Shown one piece after another: positions 51,981 through 64,000 of a stretch of DNA of 64,000 nt. Position numbers and translations under genes: made by a program. Within the stretch, counting starts at the first letter, position 1, and the number at the start of each line of letters is the position of its first letter. The notes under the pieces were generated by a model. It worked only from the letters and a program-made list of their open reading frames with translations. It was not told the DNA's origin and made no database searches. Location of the stretch: the NCBI RefSeq assembly GCF_026262505.1, contig NC_067206.1:29775896-29839895 (forward strand), read 5' to 3'. Source of the stretch: Trichomonas vaginalis G3 (Eukaryota; Parabasalia; Trichomonadida; Trichomonadidae).

Positions 51981-52054
51981 TTCATACAAAATAAAAAAAA
52001 TAAAATAATAAACATAACTAAGTTTTAATTTTTCGTAAGACATGAATTTTTAAA

Positions 52055-52460
52055 GTTTATTTTACTCGTTTATGACTCCATTGATTCCATTCAGGATTTA
52101 AACAATGTTTAATTAATCGCGGAATATCTGACATCATCTATATATAGCTTCTTTTATAAAAGATAAAAAAATAAATTATTTTAAAATTAATGTTAATTTT
52201 TTAATGATTTATAAATAAATAAATTATTTTAAAATTAATGTTAATTTTTTAATGATTTATAAATAAATTTTAAAATGTGTTTAGTATATAATATTTATTA
52301 CTAATTTATTTAATAATGTCGCGCTTTCTTACGAATTCATGACTTAAAAAACGTAAGAAAAAATTTTTATATCATCTATATATAGAAGATGTGAAAATAT
52401 ACCTTCATCTATATATAGACGTAACAAAAAAAGTCACAAAACCCTTCCTATCCTACTACT
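52055..52460. repeat. Right terminal inverted repeat of the Maverick
   Basis: Inverse match to 33173-33590 with two instead of three of the internal 45-base AT units. Beyond the shared start of the 33538 gene it carries a deleted remnant of that gene's continuation (CTGAATGG joined to AATCAATGGAGTCAT, which lie about 120 bases apart on the left, and then AAACGAG). So the right end derives from a copy of the left end that kept pieces of the gene. Confidence 0.88.
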
Positions 52461-52706
52461 AGTAATGCTGAAAATAATATTTCAATATTTAACAGATATA
52501 TTATTTATAATGAAAAAAAAATTAGGTAATTAATATTTATTAAATAATTTAATGAAATAGTAGAACATTATCATTCTTGAACTATTACTTGCAAATAAAT
52601 GTGTGAAAAATTATTTCACTAAATCAAATTTGATTATTTTAATAATTTACTTTGTATTCTATTGAAATTGATTCTCTGGAGAAATTCCTCTAAAATTTAT
52701 TCAAAT

Positions 52707-53153
52707 TAGTTTTCCAGTTTTATAATACCATATGCTTTATTTCTTCATATATAACCTATTCCAAAGGAGAAAAAGAGATTTTCCGAAATTCATAATTTCA
52801 AATTTGCGTAAAACTCAAAATTAAGTGAACATAATAAAAGAACACTTAAAATAAATCAGATTCACCGTATTTAAGTTTCACAAAAATTTCCAAAAAAATC
52901 ACGTTTCGAAAATTTCGAAATCAAAAAGTACATTTTTCGCGGAGAAAAAAAGAAAAACAATTTTTTTTGGAATTTTGGTGAGAAAGAATCTTCTTTATCT
53001 CCTCATGTAGTGAATATTTTCGCGTTCTGATGGCGGAAAACGCAGTTTTTGAATGCGGAGATTCCGAATCACACGGAAAAATTAGGGTTTAATAAGAAAA
53101 TTAGATTATATATGAAGAAATAAAACATATGGTATTATAAAACTGGAAAACTA
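52707..53153. repeat. Fold-back element with about 49-bp inverted ends
   Basis: The left arm TAGTTTTCCAGTTTTATAAT (52707 on) continues through ACCATATG and TTTATTTCTTCATATATAA, and the right arm ending at 53153 is its reverse complement with one mismatch. The 350 bases between are AT-rich, without genes. No target duplication is evident. It lies between the right TSD of the Maverick and the second palindrome array. Confidence 0.8.
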
Positions 53154-53190
53154 TTTTCTCATAGGAAAAAAAATAACGTATATTTGCAAT

Positions 53191-53860
53191 GAGTAGGCAT
53201 CCATCGAGCCTACTCACCCATTAAACTTTTTATTCGTTCTCTGGCCGACAAAGAGCCAGAGAACCACATATGCATTAACTTATGCTGAAGTTATCTGGAT
53301 TTCCTCTCTCATTTGAGAGACATCCAGATAACTTCAGCATAAACGAATTACAGACATGTTCTCTCGCTTTTTGTGGGCCAAGTACCACAACTACATTACA
53401 CTAGGCAGAGTTTTTCCGAGGCCTCTCATCAAATGAGAGACTTCGGAAAAACTCTGTCCTAGTCGAATAAATTTACATTCTCGACACACAAATTGTTAGA
53501 GATCACAAGTACGCTATCTTAAGGCAGAGTTCTTCCGAGGCCTCTCATCAAATGAGAGACTTCGGAAAAAACTCTGCCTTATTAGATCAACTACAGAATC
53601 CCTGGCTCTTTGAAAACCAGGGAACAGTAATTGAGTAGTTTAAGGCAAAGTTCTTCCGAGATCTTTCGATGGAATGAGAGATCTCGGAAGAACTTTGCCC
53701 TGCTCGAGTAATTACAGAATCCTTGGCCCTTTGGGGACCAGGGGGCGGTAGTGTAAATGAATGAGGGCAATAACGGATAACTAATATCCTTAGAAGCGCA
53801 ATACCTACACAGCCTAGCTACTATATCCTAGCAGTTAGACTGCACAGGTATTGCGCTTCT
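53191..53860. repeat. Second palindrome array
   Basis: Hairpins in order: 53191-53215 (8-bp stem GAGTAGGC), 53236-53264 (10-bp GTTCTCTGGC), 53282-53340 (19-bp perfect outer stem ATGCTGAAGTTATCTGGAT), 53402-53461, 53520-53581, 53642-53701 and 53792-53860 (15-bp AGAAGCGCAATACCT). Those at 53402, 53520 and 53642 repeat with a period of 118-122 bases. The first two share the core CTCTCATCAAATGAGAG, and the third has a diverged form. Smaller CCCTGG/CCAGGG-type hairpins lie between the large ones. The large ones resemble those at 24250-24527. Confidence 0.85.
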
Positions 53861-54186
53861 GGCTTGTGGAACTCTCATGGAAGACCGATTGGGGATCTCC
53901 TGCCGAAATCACTTGCTGATGTGGATGGAGCAGCACTATGATTGGCCAGATCAAAGGCTGCGTAGCATCCCAGCAAGTGGATTGTCGGCGGCGACTCCAA
54001 CTGTGGTCCACCATGAGATTATGACACTTTTGCGATTTGGCGCCAAACTTTTTTTGTAGTTGGCAAACAAGTGGCAAATTTGCCATTTTACAATTGTAAA
54101 CTGACTAACTTTACAATGTCAATTTTTGTGAGATGTACCGCTCTCAAAAAAATTTACCCTTTTCTCTTATTATTTGGTAGAAACAC
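53861..54186. other. GC-richer intergenic stretch before the ankyrin remnant
   Basis: 53861-54060 is clearly less AT-rich than its surroundings and has short open frames on both strands (60-83 codons) that mirror each other and match nothing I know. It may be part of the mobile DNA that truncated the ankyrin gene. Confidence 0.4.
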
Positions 54187-55083
54187 TTGATTTTGTCCCT
54201 AAAAGTGTCACGACCAAAAAAAATTACAAAGCATGTCAAGTACAAGCAACCAGTAAATGAAGGCGAATGCAATTTTAGCAGCCTTAAGCCAATTGAACCC
54301 TTCAAATACCCTAGCCAAGCTTCAAAAATTATTTCGGAAGTCAATTCAAATAATATTTTAACATCATCAGCAGAAATTATAGATTTAATTAAAACTAACA
54401 AAATATCCATCCATATGGCAATTTACTTGATTAGCGCTTTTTCGGAAATTCGTGAAAAAGACATTAATTTATTTTCAGAATTCTATCAAAAGATATCTAA
54501 CGAATTCTCATGCGTCATCAAGCCGAATAATATTAAATTAGCAACGCTTCTACATTATAAAGGTTTCAATTTTGAAAAATTTAAGCCTAAAATGACAGAA
54601 GAAGCAATTCTCAATTTATATTCAAAAGAGTCTCCCTTATACTATATTGCATGGGATTTAGTTGATGACCTTAAAAGTAAATTCCCAAATCTTAAAATTA
54701 ACACGAAAATAGATGATGAAATCAAACCACTTGATTGTGCAATTAAATACGGATCAGAATTATGCTTCAATTACTTGAAAAATTTAGGAGCTAAATACAC
54801 TAAACACTCTGAAGAATATGCTGTTAAAGGAGGAAATAAAAACATATTTATGCAAATGGTAGAAGAAGGTGAATCATTTAATAAAATGATTAATACAGCA
54901 TTGGGTTATCAACACTATGAAATTGCTGAGTATCTTAAATCAAACTTCGGACAAAATCCTGATTCAATAAGAGAATGCATGTATTTTGGAAACTTTAAAG
55001 TTATTTCGTATTTACTTTCTAATGGGGCTGACATCAACAAACCTTATTATATTTTCTTTCTTTTCATATTCACAATTGGTTTA
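54187..55083 (+). pseudogene. Ankyrin-repeat protein, 5'-truncated
   Basis: The open frame begins after a TAG without an ATG. It shows the helical N-terminal region usual in trichomonad ankyrin proteins of DUF3447 type (ISIHMAIYLISAFSEIREKD, YQKISNEFSCVIKPNNIKLA). Degenerate ankyrin repeats follow (KPLDCAIKYGSELCFNYLKN, HYEIAEYLKSNFGQN, NFKVISYLLSNGADIN). Right after GADIN the sequence switches to the 37-bp AT-rich repeats, and the frame ends. Both ends are therefore damaged. Confidence 0.72.
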
Positions 55084-58000
55084 TGACATTCTCTTTCTTA
55101 TCATATTTATCATTGCTTTATAAAATTCCTTTGATCTTAGTGATACTCCACTTTCTATTACAATCAAAACAAATTCAATCGAAATTGTCAAATTCTTTGT
55201 TGAACATGGCGCTGATGTTGACATGAAAATTATTCTCTTTCTCTTCATATTTGTCATTGCTTTATGATATTCTCTTACTTTTCATGTTATTCATTATTTT
55301 ATGTTCTCTTTCTTTTCATATTTATCATTGATCTATGACATTTCTTTCTTTTCATATTTATCATTGATCTATGACATTTTCTTTCTTTTCATATTCATCA
55401 TTACTTTATAGCATTCTCTTTCTTATCATATTTATCATTGTTTTGTATTGTTAACTTTCTTTTCATATTCACCATTACTTTATGACATTATCTTTCTTTT
55501 CATATTCATTATTGTTTTCCGGAATTCTCTTTCTTTTTATATTTATCATTGTTTTATAGTATTTTATTTCTTTTCATATTTATCATTGATTTATGACATT
55601 TTCTTTCTTTTCATATTTATCATTGATTTATGACATTTTCTTTCTTTTCATATTTATCATTGTTTTATTACTTTATCTTTCAATTTATATTCATCATGGT
55701 TTTATAGTATTCTCTTTCTTTTCATATTCATAATTATTTTATAACATTATCTTTCTTTTCATATTCACCATTGGTTTATGGTATTCTCTTTTTTTTCAAA
55801 TTTCTCATTGTTTTATTACATTATCTTTCTTTTCATATTTATTATTGATTGATTATATTTCTTTTCCTTTCATATTCATAATTGATTTACAGTATTTATC
55901 ATTGCCACATGGAATTTTATTTCTTTTCATATTTATCATTGTTTTATAAAATTCTCTCTATATTAATGAATGCCTCCTTAGTATTGCAATCAAAATGAAT
56001 TTAGTTGAAATTGTCAAATTCTTAGTTGAACATGGTGCTAATGTTAACATGGATTTTGTTTTCTTACTTTTCATATTCATAATTGCCTTATTCAATTCTA
56101 ATTCTTTTGATATTTATCATTGTCTTATGGAACATCCTTTCTTTTCATATTTCCCATAGTTTTATTACATTATATTTCTGTTCATGCACATCATTATTTG
56201 ATGAAATCCTCTATCTTTTCATGTCTATCATTGATTTATAGCATTCTCATTCTTATCATATTCATCATTATTTGATGAAATCCTCTATCTTTTCATATTC
56301 ATTATTATTTTTTAATGGAATCCTATTTCTTTTCATATTTATCATTGTCTTACAAATTTCTATTTCTTTTCATATTTATCATTGTTTTATTACATTTTCT
56401 TTCTTTTCATATTTATCATTGTTTTATAACATTTTCTTTCTTTTCATATTTATCTGTTTTATAGCATTCTCTTCTTTTCATATTTATCATTGTTTTATAG
56501 AATTCTCTTTCTCTTCATATTTATCATTGTTTTATGAAATTCTTTCGATGTTAATAAATGCCCCCTTAGTATTGCAATCGAAAAGAATTCAATTGAAATT
56601 GTCAAATTCTTAGTTGAACATGGCGCTGATGTTAACATGAAATTTATTCTTTTTCTTTTCATATTCATAATTGTCTTACAAATTTCTATTTCTTTTCATA
56701 TTTATCATTGTTTTATGACATTTTCTTTCAATTTATATTGATAATTGCTTTATTACATTCTCTTCCTTTTCATATTTATCATTGTTTTATAGCATTCTCT
56801 TTCTTTTCATATTTATCATTTAATTATTACATTCTCTTTTTTTTCAATTTTATCATTTGTTTAATTAGTTCCCTGTCTTTTCAATTTTATCATTGGTTTA
56901 ATTTATTTTCCTTCTTTTCATATTTATCATTTATCTATCTCATTCTCTTTCTTATCATATTTATCATTTATCTATCTCATTCTCTTTCTTATCATATTTA
57001 TCATTTATTTATAAAATTTTCTTTTTTCATATTCATAATTACTGTGATATTCTCATTATTTTCATATTCATCATTGTTTGATATAATTTTAATTCATTTC
57101 ATATCTACCATTGTTTTATAACATTCTCTCTATATTAGTGAATGCCTCCTTAGTACTGCAATCGAAAAGAATTTAATTGAAATTGTCAAATTCTTAGTTG
57201 AACATGGCGCTGATGTTAACATGAAACTTATTCTTTTTCTTTTCATATTCATAATTGTCTTACAAATTTCTATTTCTTTTCATATTTATCATTGTTTTAT
57301 TACATTTTCTTTCTTTTCATATTTATCATTGTTTTATAACATTTTCTTTCTTTTCATATTTATCATTGTTTTATAGCATTCCCTTTCTCTTCATATTTAT
57401 CATTATTTTATAGCATTCTCTTTCTCTTCATATTTATCATTGTTTTATGAAATTCTTTCGATGTTAATAAATGCCCCCTTAGTATTGCAATCGAAAAGAA
57501 TTCAATTGAAATTGTCAAATTCTTAGTTGAACATGGCGCTGATGTTAACATGAAACTTATTCTTTTTCTTTTCATATTCATAATTGTCTTACAAATTTCT
57601 ATTTCTTTTCATATTTATCATTGTTTTATAACATTTTCTTTCTTTTCATATTTATCATTGTTTTATAGCATTCTCTTTCTTTTCATATTTATCATTGTTT
57701 TATAGAATTCTCTTTCTTTTCATATTTATCATTGTTTTATAGAATTCTCTTTCTCTTCATATTTATCATTGTTTATGAAATTCTTTCGATGTTAATAAAT
57801 GCCCCTTAGTATTGCAATCGAAAAGAATTCAATTGAAATTGTCAAATTCTTAGTTGAACATGGCGCTGATGTTAACATGAAATTTATTCTTTTTCTTTTC
57901 ATATTCATAATTGTCTTACAAATTTCTATTTCTTTTCATATTTATCATTGTTTTATAGAATTCTCTTTCTCTTCATATTTATCATTGTTTTATGAAATTC

Positions 58001-61000
58001 TTTCGATATTAATAAATACCCCCTTAGTATTGCAATCAAAAAAGAATTCAATTGAAATTGTCAAATTCTTAGTTGAACATGGCGCTGATGTTAACATGAA
58101 ATTTATTCTTTTTCTTTTCATATTTATCATTGTCTTACAAATTTCTATTTCTTTCATATTATCATTGTTTATTACATTTTCTTTCTTTTCATATTTATCA
58201 TTGTTTTATAACATTTTCTTTCTTTTCATATTTATCATTGTTTTTATAGAATTCTCTTTCTTTTCATATTTATCATTATTTTATAGAATTCTCTTTCTCT
58301 TCATATTTATCATTGTTTTATGAAATTCTTTCGATGTTATATAAATGCCCCCTTAGTATTGCAATCGAAAAGAATTCAATTGAAATTGTCAAATTCTTAG
58401 TTGAACATGGCGCTGTTAACAAGGAACAGATTCTCTTTCTTTTCATATTTATCATTGTTTTATAGCATTCTCTTTCTTTTCATATTTATCATTGTTTTAT
58501 AACATTTTCTTTCTTTTCATATTTTCATTGTTTATAGCATTCTCTTTCTTTTCATATTTATCATTGTTTTATATAGAATTCTCTTTCTTTTCATTTTATC
58601 ATTGTTTTATAGAATTCTCTTTCTTTCATATTTATCATTGTTTTATGAAATTCTTTCGATGTTAATAAATGCCCCCTTAGTATTGCAATCGAAAAGAATT
58701 CAATTGAAATTGTCAAATTCTTAGTTGAACATGGCGCTGATGTTAACATGAAATTTATTCTTTTTCTTTTCATATTCATAATTGTCTTACAAATTTCTAT
58801 TTCTTTTCATATTTATCATTGTTTTATAGAATTCTCTTTCTCTTCATATTTATCATTGTTTTATGAAATTCTTTCGATATTAATAAATACCCCTTAGTAT
58901 TGCAATCAAAAAGAATTCAATTGAAATTGTCAAATTCTTAGTTGAACATGGCGCTGATGTTAACATGAAATTTATTCTTTTTCTTTTCATATTTATCATT
59001 GTCTTACAAATTTCTATTTCTTTTCATATTTATCATTGTTTTATAGAATTCTCTTTCTCTTCATATTTATCATTGTTTTATGAAATTCTTTCGATATTAA
59101 TAAATACCCCCTTAGTATTGCAATCAAAAAGAATTCAATTGAAATTGTCAAATTCTTAGTTGAACATGGCGCTGATGTTAACATGAAATTTATTCTTTTT
59201 CTTTTCATATTTATCATTGTCTTACAAATTTCTATTTCTTTTCATATTTATCATTGTTTTATTACATTTTCTTTCTTTTCATATTTATCATTGTTTTATA
59301 GAATTCTCTTTCTTTTCATATTTATCATTATTTTATAGAATTCTCTTTCTCTTCATATTTATCATTGTTTTATGAAATTCTTTCGATGTTAATAAATGCC
59401 CCCTTAGTATTGCAATCGAAAAGAATTCAATTGAAATTGTCAAATTCTTAGTTGAACATGGCGCTGATGTTAACATGAAATTTATTCTTTTTCTTTTATA
59501 TTTATCATTGTTTTATAACATTTCTTTCTTTTCATATTTATCATTGTTTTATAGCATTCTCTTTCTTTTCATATTTATCATTGTTTTATAGAATTCTCTT
59601 TCTTTTCATATTTATCATTGTTTTATAGAATTCTCTTTCTCTTCATATTTATCATTGTTTTATGAAATTCTTCTCGATGTTAATAAATGCCCCTTAGTAT
59701 TGCAATCGAAAAGAATTCAATTGAAATTGTCAAATTCTTAGTTGAACATGGCGCTGATGTTAACATGAAATTTATTCTTTTCTTTTCATATTCATAATGT
59801 CTTACAAATTTCTATTTCTTTTATTTTATCATTGTTTTATGACATTTTCTTTCAATTTATATTGATAATTGCTTTATTACATTCTCTTCCTTTTCATATT
59901 TATCATTGTTTTATAGCATTCTCTTTCTTTTCATATTTATCATTTAATTATTACATTCTCTTTTTTTTTCAATTTTTCATTTGTTTAATTAGTTCCCTGT
60001 CTTTTCAATTTTATCATTGGTTTAATTTATTTTCCTTCTTTTCATATTTATCATTTATCTATCTCATTCTCTTTCTTATCATATTTATCATTTATCTATC
60101 TCATTCTCTTTCTTATCATATTTATCATTTATTTATAAAATTTTCTTTCTTTTCATATTCATAATTACTTTGTGATATTCTCATTATTTTCATATTCATC
60201 ATTGTTTGATATAATTTTAATTCATTTCATATCTACCATTGTTTTATAACATTCTCTCTATATTAGTGAATGCCTCCTTAGTACTGCAATCGAAAAGAAT
60301 TTAATTGAAATTGTCAAATTCTTAGTTGAACATGGCGCTGATGTTAACATGAAACTTATTCTTTTTCTTTTCATATTCATAATTGTCTTACAAATTTCTA
60401 TTTCTTTTCATATTTATCATTGTTTATAACATTTTCTTTCTTTTCATATTTATCATTGTTTTATAACATTTTTCTTTCTTTTCATATTTATTCATTGTTT
60501 TATAACATTTTCTTTCTTTTCATATTTATCATTGTTTATAGCATTCTCTTTCTTTCATATTTATCATTTTTTATAGAATTCTCTTTCTCTTCATATTTAT
60601 CATTGTTTTATGAAATTCTTTCGATGTTAATAAATGCCCCCTTAGTATTGCATCGAAAAGAATTCAATTGAAATTGTCAAATTCTTAGTTGAACATGGCG
60701 CTGATGTTAACATGAACTTATTCTTTTTCTTTTTCATATTCATAATTGTCTTACAAATTTCTATTTCTTTTCTATTTATCATTGTTTTATAACATTTTCT
60801 TTCTTTTCATATTTATCATTGTTTTATAGCATTTTCTTTCTTTTCATATTTATCATTGTTATAGTTCTTTCTTTTCATATTTATCATTATTTTATAGAAT
60901 TCTCTTTCTCTTCATATTTATCATTGTTTTATGAAATTCTTTCGATGTTAATAAATGCCCCCTTAGTATTGCAATCGAAAAGAATTCAATTGAAATTGTC

Positions 61001-63330
61001 AAATTCTTAGTTGACATGCGCTGATGTTAACATGAAACTTATTCTTTTGTCTTTTACATGATCTGTTTTTTCATTTCTTTCTTTTCATATTCATAATTGT
61101 CTTACAAATTTCTATTTCTTTTCATATTTATCATTGTTTTATAACATTTTTTCTTTTCATATTTATCATTGTTTTATAACATTTTCTTTCTTTTCATATT
61201 TATCATTGTTTTATAGCATTTTCTTTCTTTTCATATTTATCATTGTTTTATAGCATTCTCTTTCTTTTCATATTTATCATTATTTTATAGAATTCTCTTT
61301 CTCTTCATATTTATCATTGTTTTATGAAATTCTTTCGATATTAATAAATGCCCCCTTAGTATTGCAATCGAAAAGAATTCAATTGAAATTGTCAAATTCT
61401 TAGTTGAACATGGCGCTGATGTTAACATGAAATTTATTCTTTTTCTTTTCATATTCATAATTGTCTTACAAATTTCTATTTCTTTTCATATTTATCATTG
61501 TTTTATTACATTTTCTTTCTTTTCATATTTATCATTGTTTTATAGAATTCTCTTTCTTTTCATATTTATCATTGTTTTATAGAATTCTCTTTCTCTTCAT
61601 ATTTATCATTGTTTTATGAAATTCTTTCGATATTAATAAATACCCCTTAGTATTGCAATCGAAAAGAATTCAATTGAAATTGTCAAATTCTTAGTTGAAC
61701 ATGGCGCTGATGTTAACATGAAACTTATTCTTTTTCTTTTCATATTCATAATTGTCTTACAAATTTCTATTTCTTTTCATATTTATCATTGTTTTATTAC
61801 ATTTTCTTTCTTTTCATATTTATCATTGTTTTATAACATTCTCTTTCTTTTCATATTTATTCATTGTTTTATAATTCTCTTTCTTTTCATATTTATCATA
61901 TAAAATTCTTTCGATGTTAATAAATGCCCCCTTAGTATTGCAATCGAAAAGAATTCAATTGAAATTGTCAAATTCTTAGTTGAACATGGCGCTGATGTTA
62001 ACATGAAACTTATTCTTTTTCTTTTCATATTTATCATTGTCTTACAAATTTCTATTTCTTTTCATACTTATCATTGTTTTATTACATTTTCTTTCTTTTC
62101 ATATTTATCATTGTTTTATAGAATTCTCTTTCTCTTCATATTTATCATTATTTTATAGAATTCTCTTTCTCTTCATATTTATCATTGTTTTATGAAATTC
62201 TTTCGATGTTAATAAATGCCCCCTTAGTATTGCAATCGAAAAGAATTCAATTGAAATTGTCAAATTCTTAGTTGAACATGGCGCTGATGTTAACATGAAA
62301 CTTATTCTTTTTCTTTTCATATTCATAATTGTCTTACAAATTTCTATTTCTTTTCATATTTATCATTGTTTTATAACATTTTCTTTCTTTTCATATTTAT
62401 CATTGTTTTATAGCATTCTCTTTCTTTTCATATTTATCATTGTTTTATAGAATTCTCTTTCTCTTCATATTTATCATTGTTTTATGAAATTCTTTCGATG
62501 TTAATAAATGCCCCCTTAGTATTGCAATCGAAAAGAATTCAATTGAAATTGTCAAATTCTTAGTTGAACATGGCGCTGATGTTAACATGAAACTTATTCT
62601 TTTTCTTTTCATATTTATCATTGTCTTACAAATTTCTATTTCTTTTCATACTTATCATTGTTTTATTACATTTTCTTTCTTTTCATATTTATCATTGTTT
62701 TATAGAATTCTCTTTCTCTTCATATTTATCATTATTTTATAGAATTCTCTTTCTCTTCATATTTATCATTGTTTTATGAAATTCTTTCGATGTTAATAAA
62801 TGCCCCCTTAGTATTGCAATCGAAAAGAATTCAATTGAAATTGTCAAATTCTTAGTTGAACATGGCGCTGATGTTAACATGAAACTTATTCTTTTTCTTT
62901 TCATATTTATCATTGTCTTACAAATTTCTATTTCTTTTCATATTTATCATTGTTTTATAACATTTTCTTTCTTTTCATATTTATCATTGTTTTATAACAT
63001 TCTCTTTCTTTTCATATTTATCATTGTTTTATAGAATTCTCTTTCTCTTCATATTTATCATTGTTTTATGAAATTCTTTCGATGTTAATAAATGCCCCCT
63101 TAGTATTGCAATCGAAAAGAATTCAATTGAAATTGTCAAATTCTTAGTTGAACATGGCGCTGTTAACAAGGAACAGATTCTCTTTCTTTTCGCATTTATC
63201 AACATCTTTTAAAATTATCTTTATTTTCAAGTTTAGCATTACTTTATTAAATTTTCATTCTTTTCATATTTATTATTGTTTTATAACGTTCTCTCTAACT
63301 TAATTAATGCCCTCTTTAGTTAAGCGCATT
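55084..63330 (+). repeat. Array of about 23 ankyrin modules separated by 37-bp tandem repeats
   Basis: About 23 copies of a near-identical ankyrin piece, with strong core IEIVKFLVEHGADVN, are spaced 213-590 bases apart (most often 285-330). Between them lie blocks of a 37-base unit (TTCTTTTCATATTTATCATT core), ending each time in TTCTTTCGATGTTAATAAAT. Sequence identity between copies is high with scattered indels. The module at about 58402 and the last one at 63148 end differently (GCTGTTAACAAGGAACAG). Because 37 is not a multiple of three, the frame is lost in each block, so it cannot be one protein. Confidence 0.85.
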
Positions 63331-64000
63331 TATAAGATTATCTAATATTTTTTCCAATCGCGTGATTCTATCACGCATTATTTTATAATAAACATTCCAT
63401 AATTTAATATTTTACTTTATTATCACACTCAAATTTGAATCATCTTTCAATTATTTCGAAAATAATATAATCTTATTATTGGATGTTGAATTATTTGCGG
63501 ATATTCCTTCAAATTCAATTTGTGTATGATTTGGGCATTTAAAAATCTGCCCGCGAAAAGGAGTTAAAAATGTGTGGATTTCTGTTTTTTGCATTTTAAC
63601 ATGTGAGTATAAACAAATAAGGATACAAATGGACAAGTGAAAGTTTTATTGAACGTGCAGTCATGTGATATATTAACGAGTGTTTTTTACATGCATCAAG
63701 AGATCCATTGGATCTCTTGTATAGCAAATACTAATAAAGGTCGAAGTTGAAAATGAATTCGAAACATATCCAGAGATATCATTTGCCGGCATAGATATCT
63801 TAGAGAGCACCTACACTTGGCATTCAAACTCCCATTCATTCGGGTTATTTTAGAGTGAAAAAGAGTAAAAAAGACGATCAAAACACTCTCAATTTCCCAC
63901 TTTTTAACTTTTTTTCCCATTCTAGAATGATCCATTCATTCCATAATTTTATTAACATTTCTCATTTTTAAACAGACACAAATTTTTGAAGCTGGTATTA
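63331..64000. other. Intergenic right edge
   Basis: AT-rich. A palindrome AGAGATCCATTGGATCTCT lies near 63700. Short open frames (61 and 79 codons on the minus strand) have no supporting features. No gene called. Confidence 0.45.

Larger units (their letters stand above)
33173..52460. mobile_element. Complete Maverick/Polinton, 19,288 bp, probably inactive
   Basis: The ends AGTAGTAGGATAGGAAGGG are inverted. The flanks carry an exact 6-bp duplication AGTAAT (33167-33172, 52461-52466), the TSD size known for Mavericks. Gene content is diagnostic: retroviral-type integrase, family B polymerase, FtsK/HerA-like ATPase, capsid and penton-like proteins. No adenain-type cysteine protease is recognised. 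Genes in the left half mostly read rightward, and those in the right half read leftward. At least eight genes have frameshifts, yet sequence between them is not eroded, so loss of function looks recent. It inserted upstream of the CCDC61-like gene. Confidence 0.93.

Noticed and set aside
53835-54086. Short ORFs in the GC-richer stretch
   Set aside because: Mirror ORFs on both strands of a less AT-rich segment. No motif recognised.
55448-62100. Hydrophobic multi-pass membrane proteins (FLFIFII-type ORFs)
   Set aside because: These come from the 37-bp AT-rich repeats read in three frames and are ended by TAG/TGA within each block.

Overview
The window looks like AT-rich nuclear DNA of a trichomonad parabasalid (Trichomonas or a close relative such as Tritrichomonas; I cannot separate them without a search). 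The reasons are the mix of families: an R2R3 Myb protein with an Inr-like TCATA just before its ATG, a large multi-pass cyclase-like protein with a PAS-like segment, a Pmp-like surface protein, BspA-type leucine-rich-repeat proteins, a kexin-like protein, ankyrin remnants and Maverick/Polinton elements, all with compact intron-poor genes.

Layout. 1-3400 is the end of one Maverick-type element (small virion-like genes on both strands), next to a 3' fragment of a DDE transposase (3402-3860). 5467-18603 is host DNA: a charged coiled-coil protein, a broken cyclase-like gene with in-frame TGA and a frameshift, an intact Myb gene, a frameshifted Pmp-like gene, an intact helical protein and a small unknown protein. 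19445-25820 is a nest of mobile DNA. An outer 6.4-kb element (TIR AGGGATGCG, 10-bp TSD) holds one 1.05-kb TIR element, a purine-rich minisatellite, and an inner 3.8-kb element (TIR TTAGGGTTGTTA, 6-bp TSD). The inner element carries a second copy of the 1.05-kb element and an array of large DNA palindromes. 26191-32975 is host again: a kexin-like protein that seems to have lost two catalytic residues, two related glycine-rich/BspA genes that share the same frameshift, and a CCDC61/VFL3-like basal-body protein.

33173-52460 is a full-length Maverick/Polinton (19.3 kb, about 0.4-kb TIRs, exact 6-bp TSD AGTAAT). It carries an integrase, a protein-primed-type family B DNA polymerase with an HNH-like insert, a primase/SF3 helicase, an FtsK/HerA-type packaging ATPase, double-jelly-roll capsid and penton-like proteins, two small membrane-active-like peptides, and a fibre with a phage-type collar C-terminus. 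Most replication and capsid genes have one or more frameshifts, so this copy is probably dead, although its promoters, TIRs and domains are well preserved. Inverted arrays of 8-bp GGTGACCT iterons flank the primase-helicase gene.

52707-53860 has a fold-back element and a second palindrome array that uses the same loop core and about the same 120-bp period as the one at 24.2-24.8 kb. 54187-63300 is a 5'-truncated ankyrin gene followed by about 23 copies of one ankyrin module, each separated by blocks of a 37-bp AT-rich tandem repeat. The remainder to 64000 shows no gene.

Caution: many of the breaks are single-base indels. Some may be assembly errors, so loss of function is stated as likely rather than certain.
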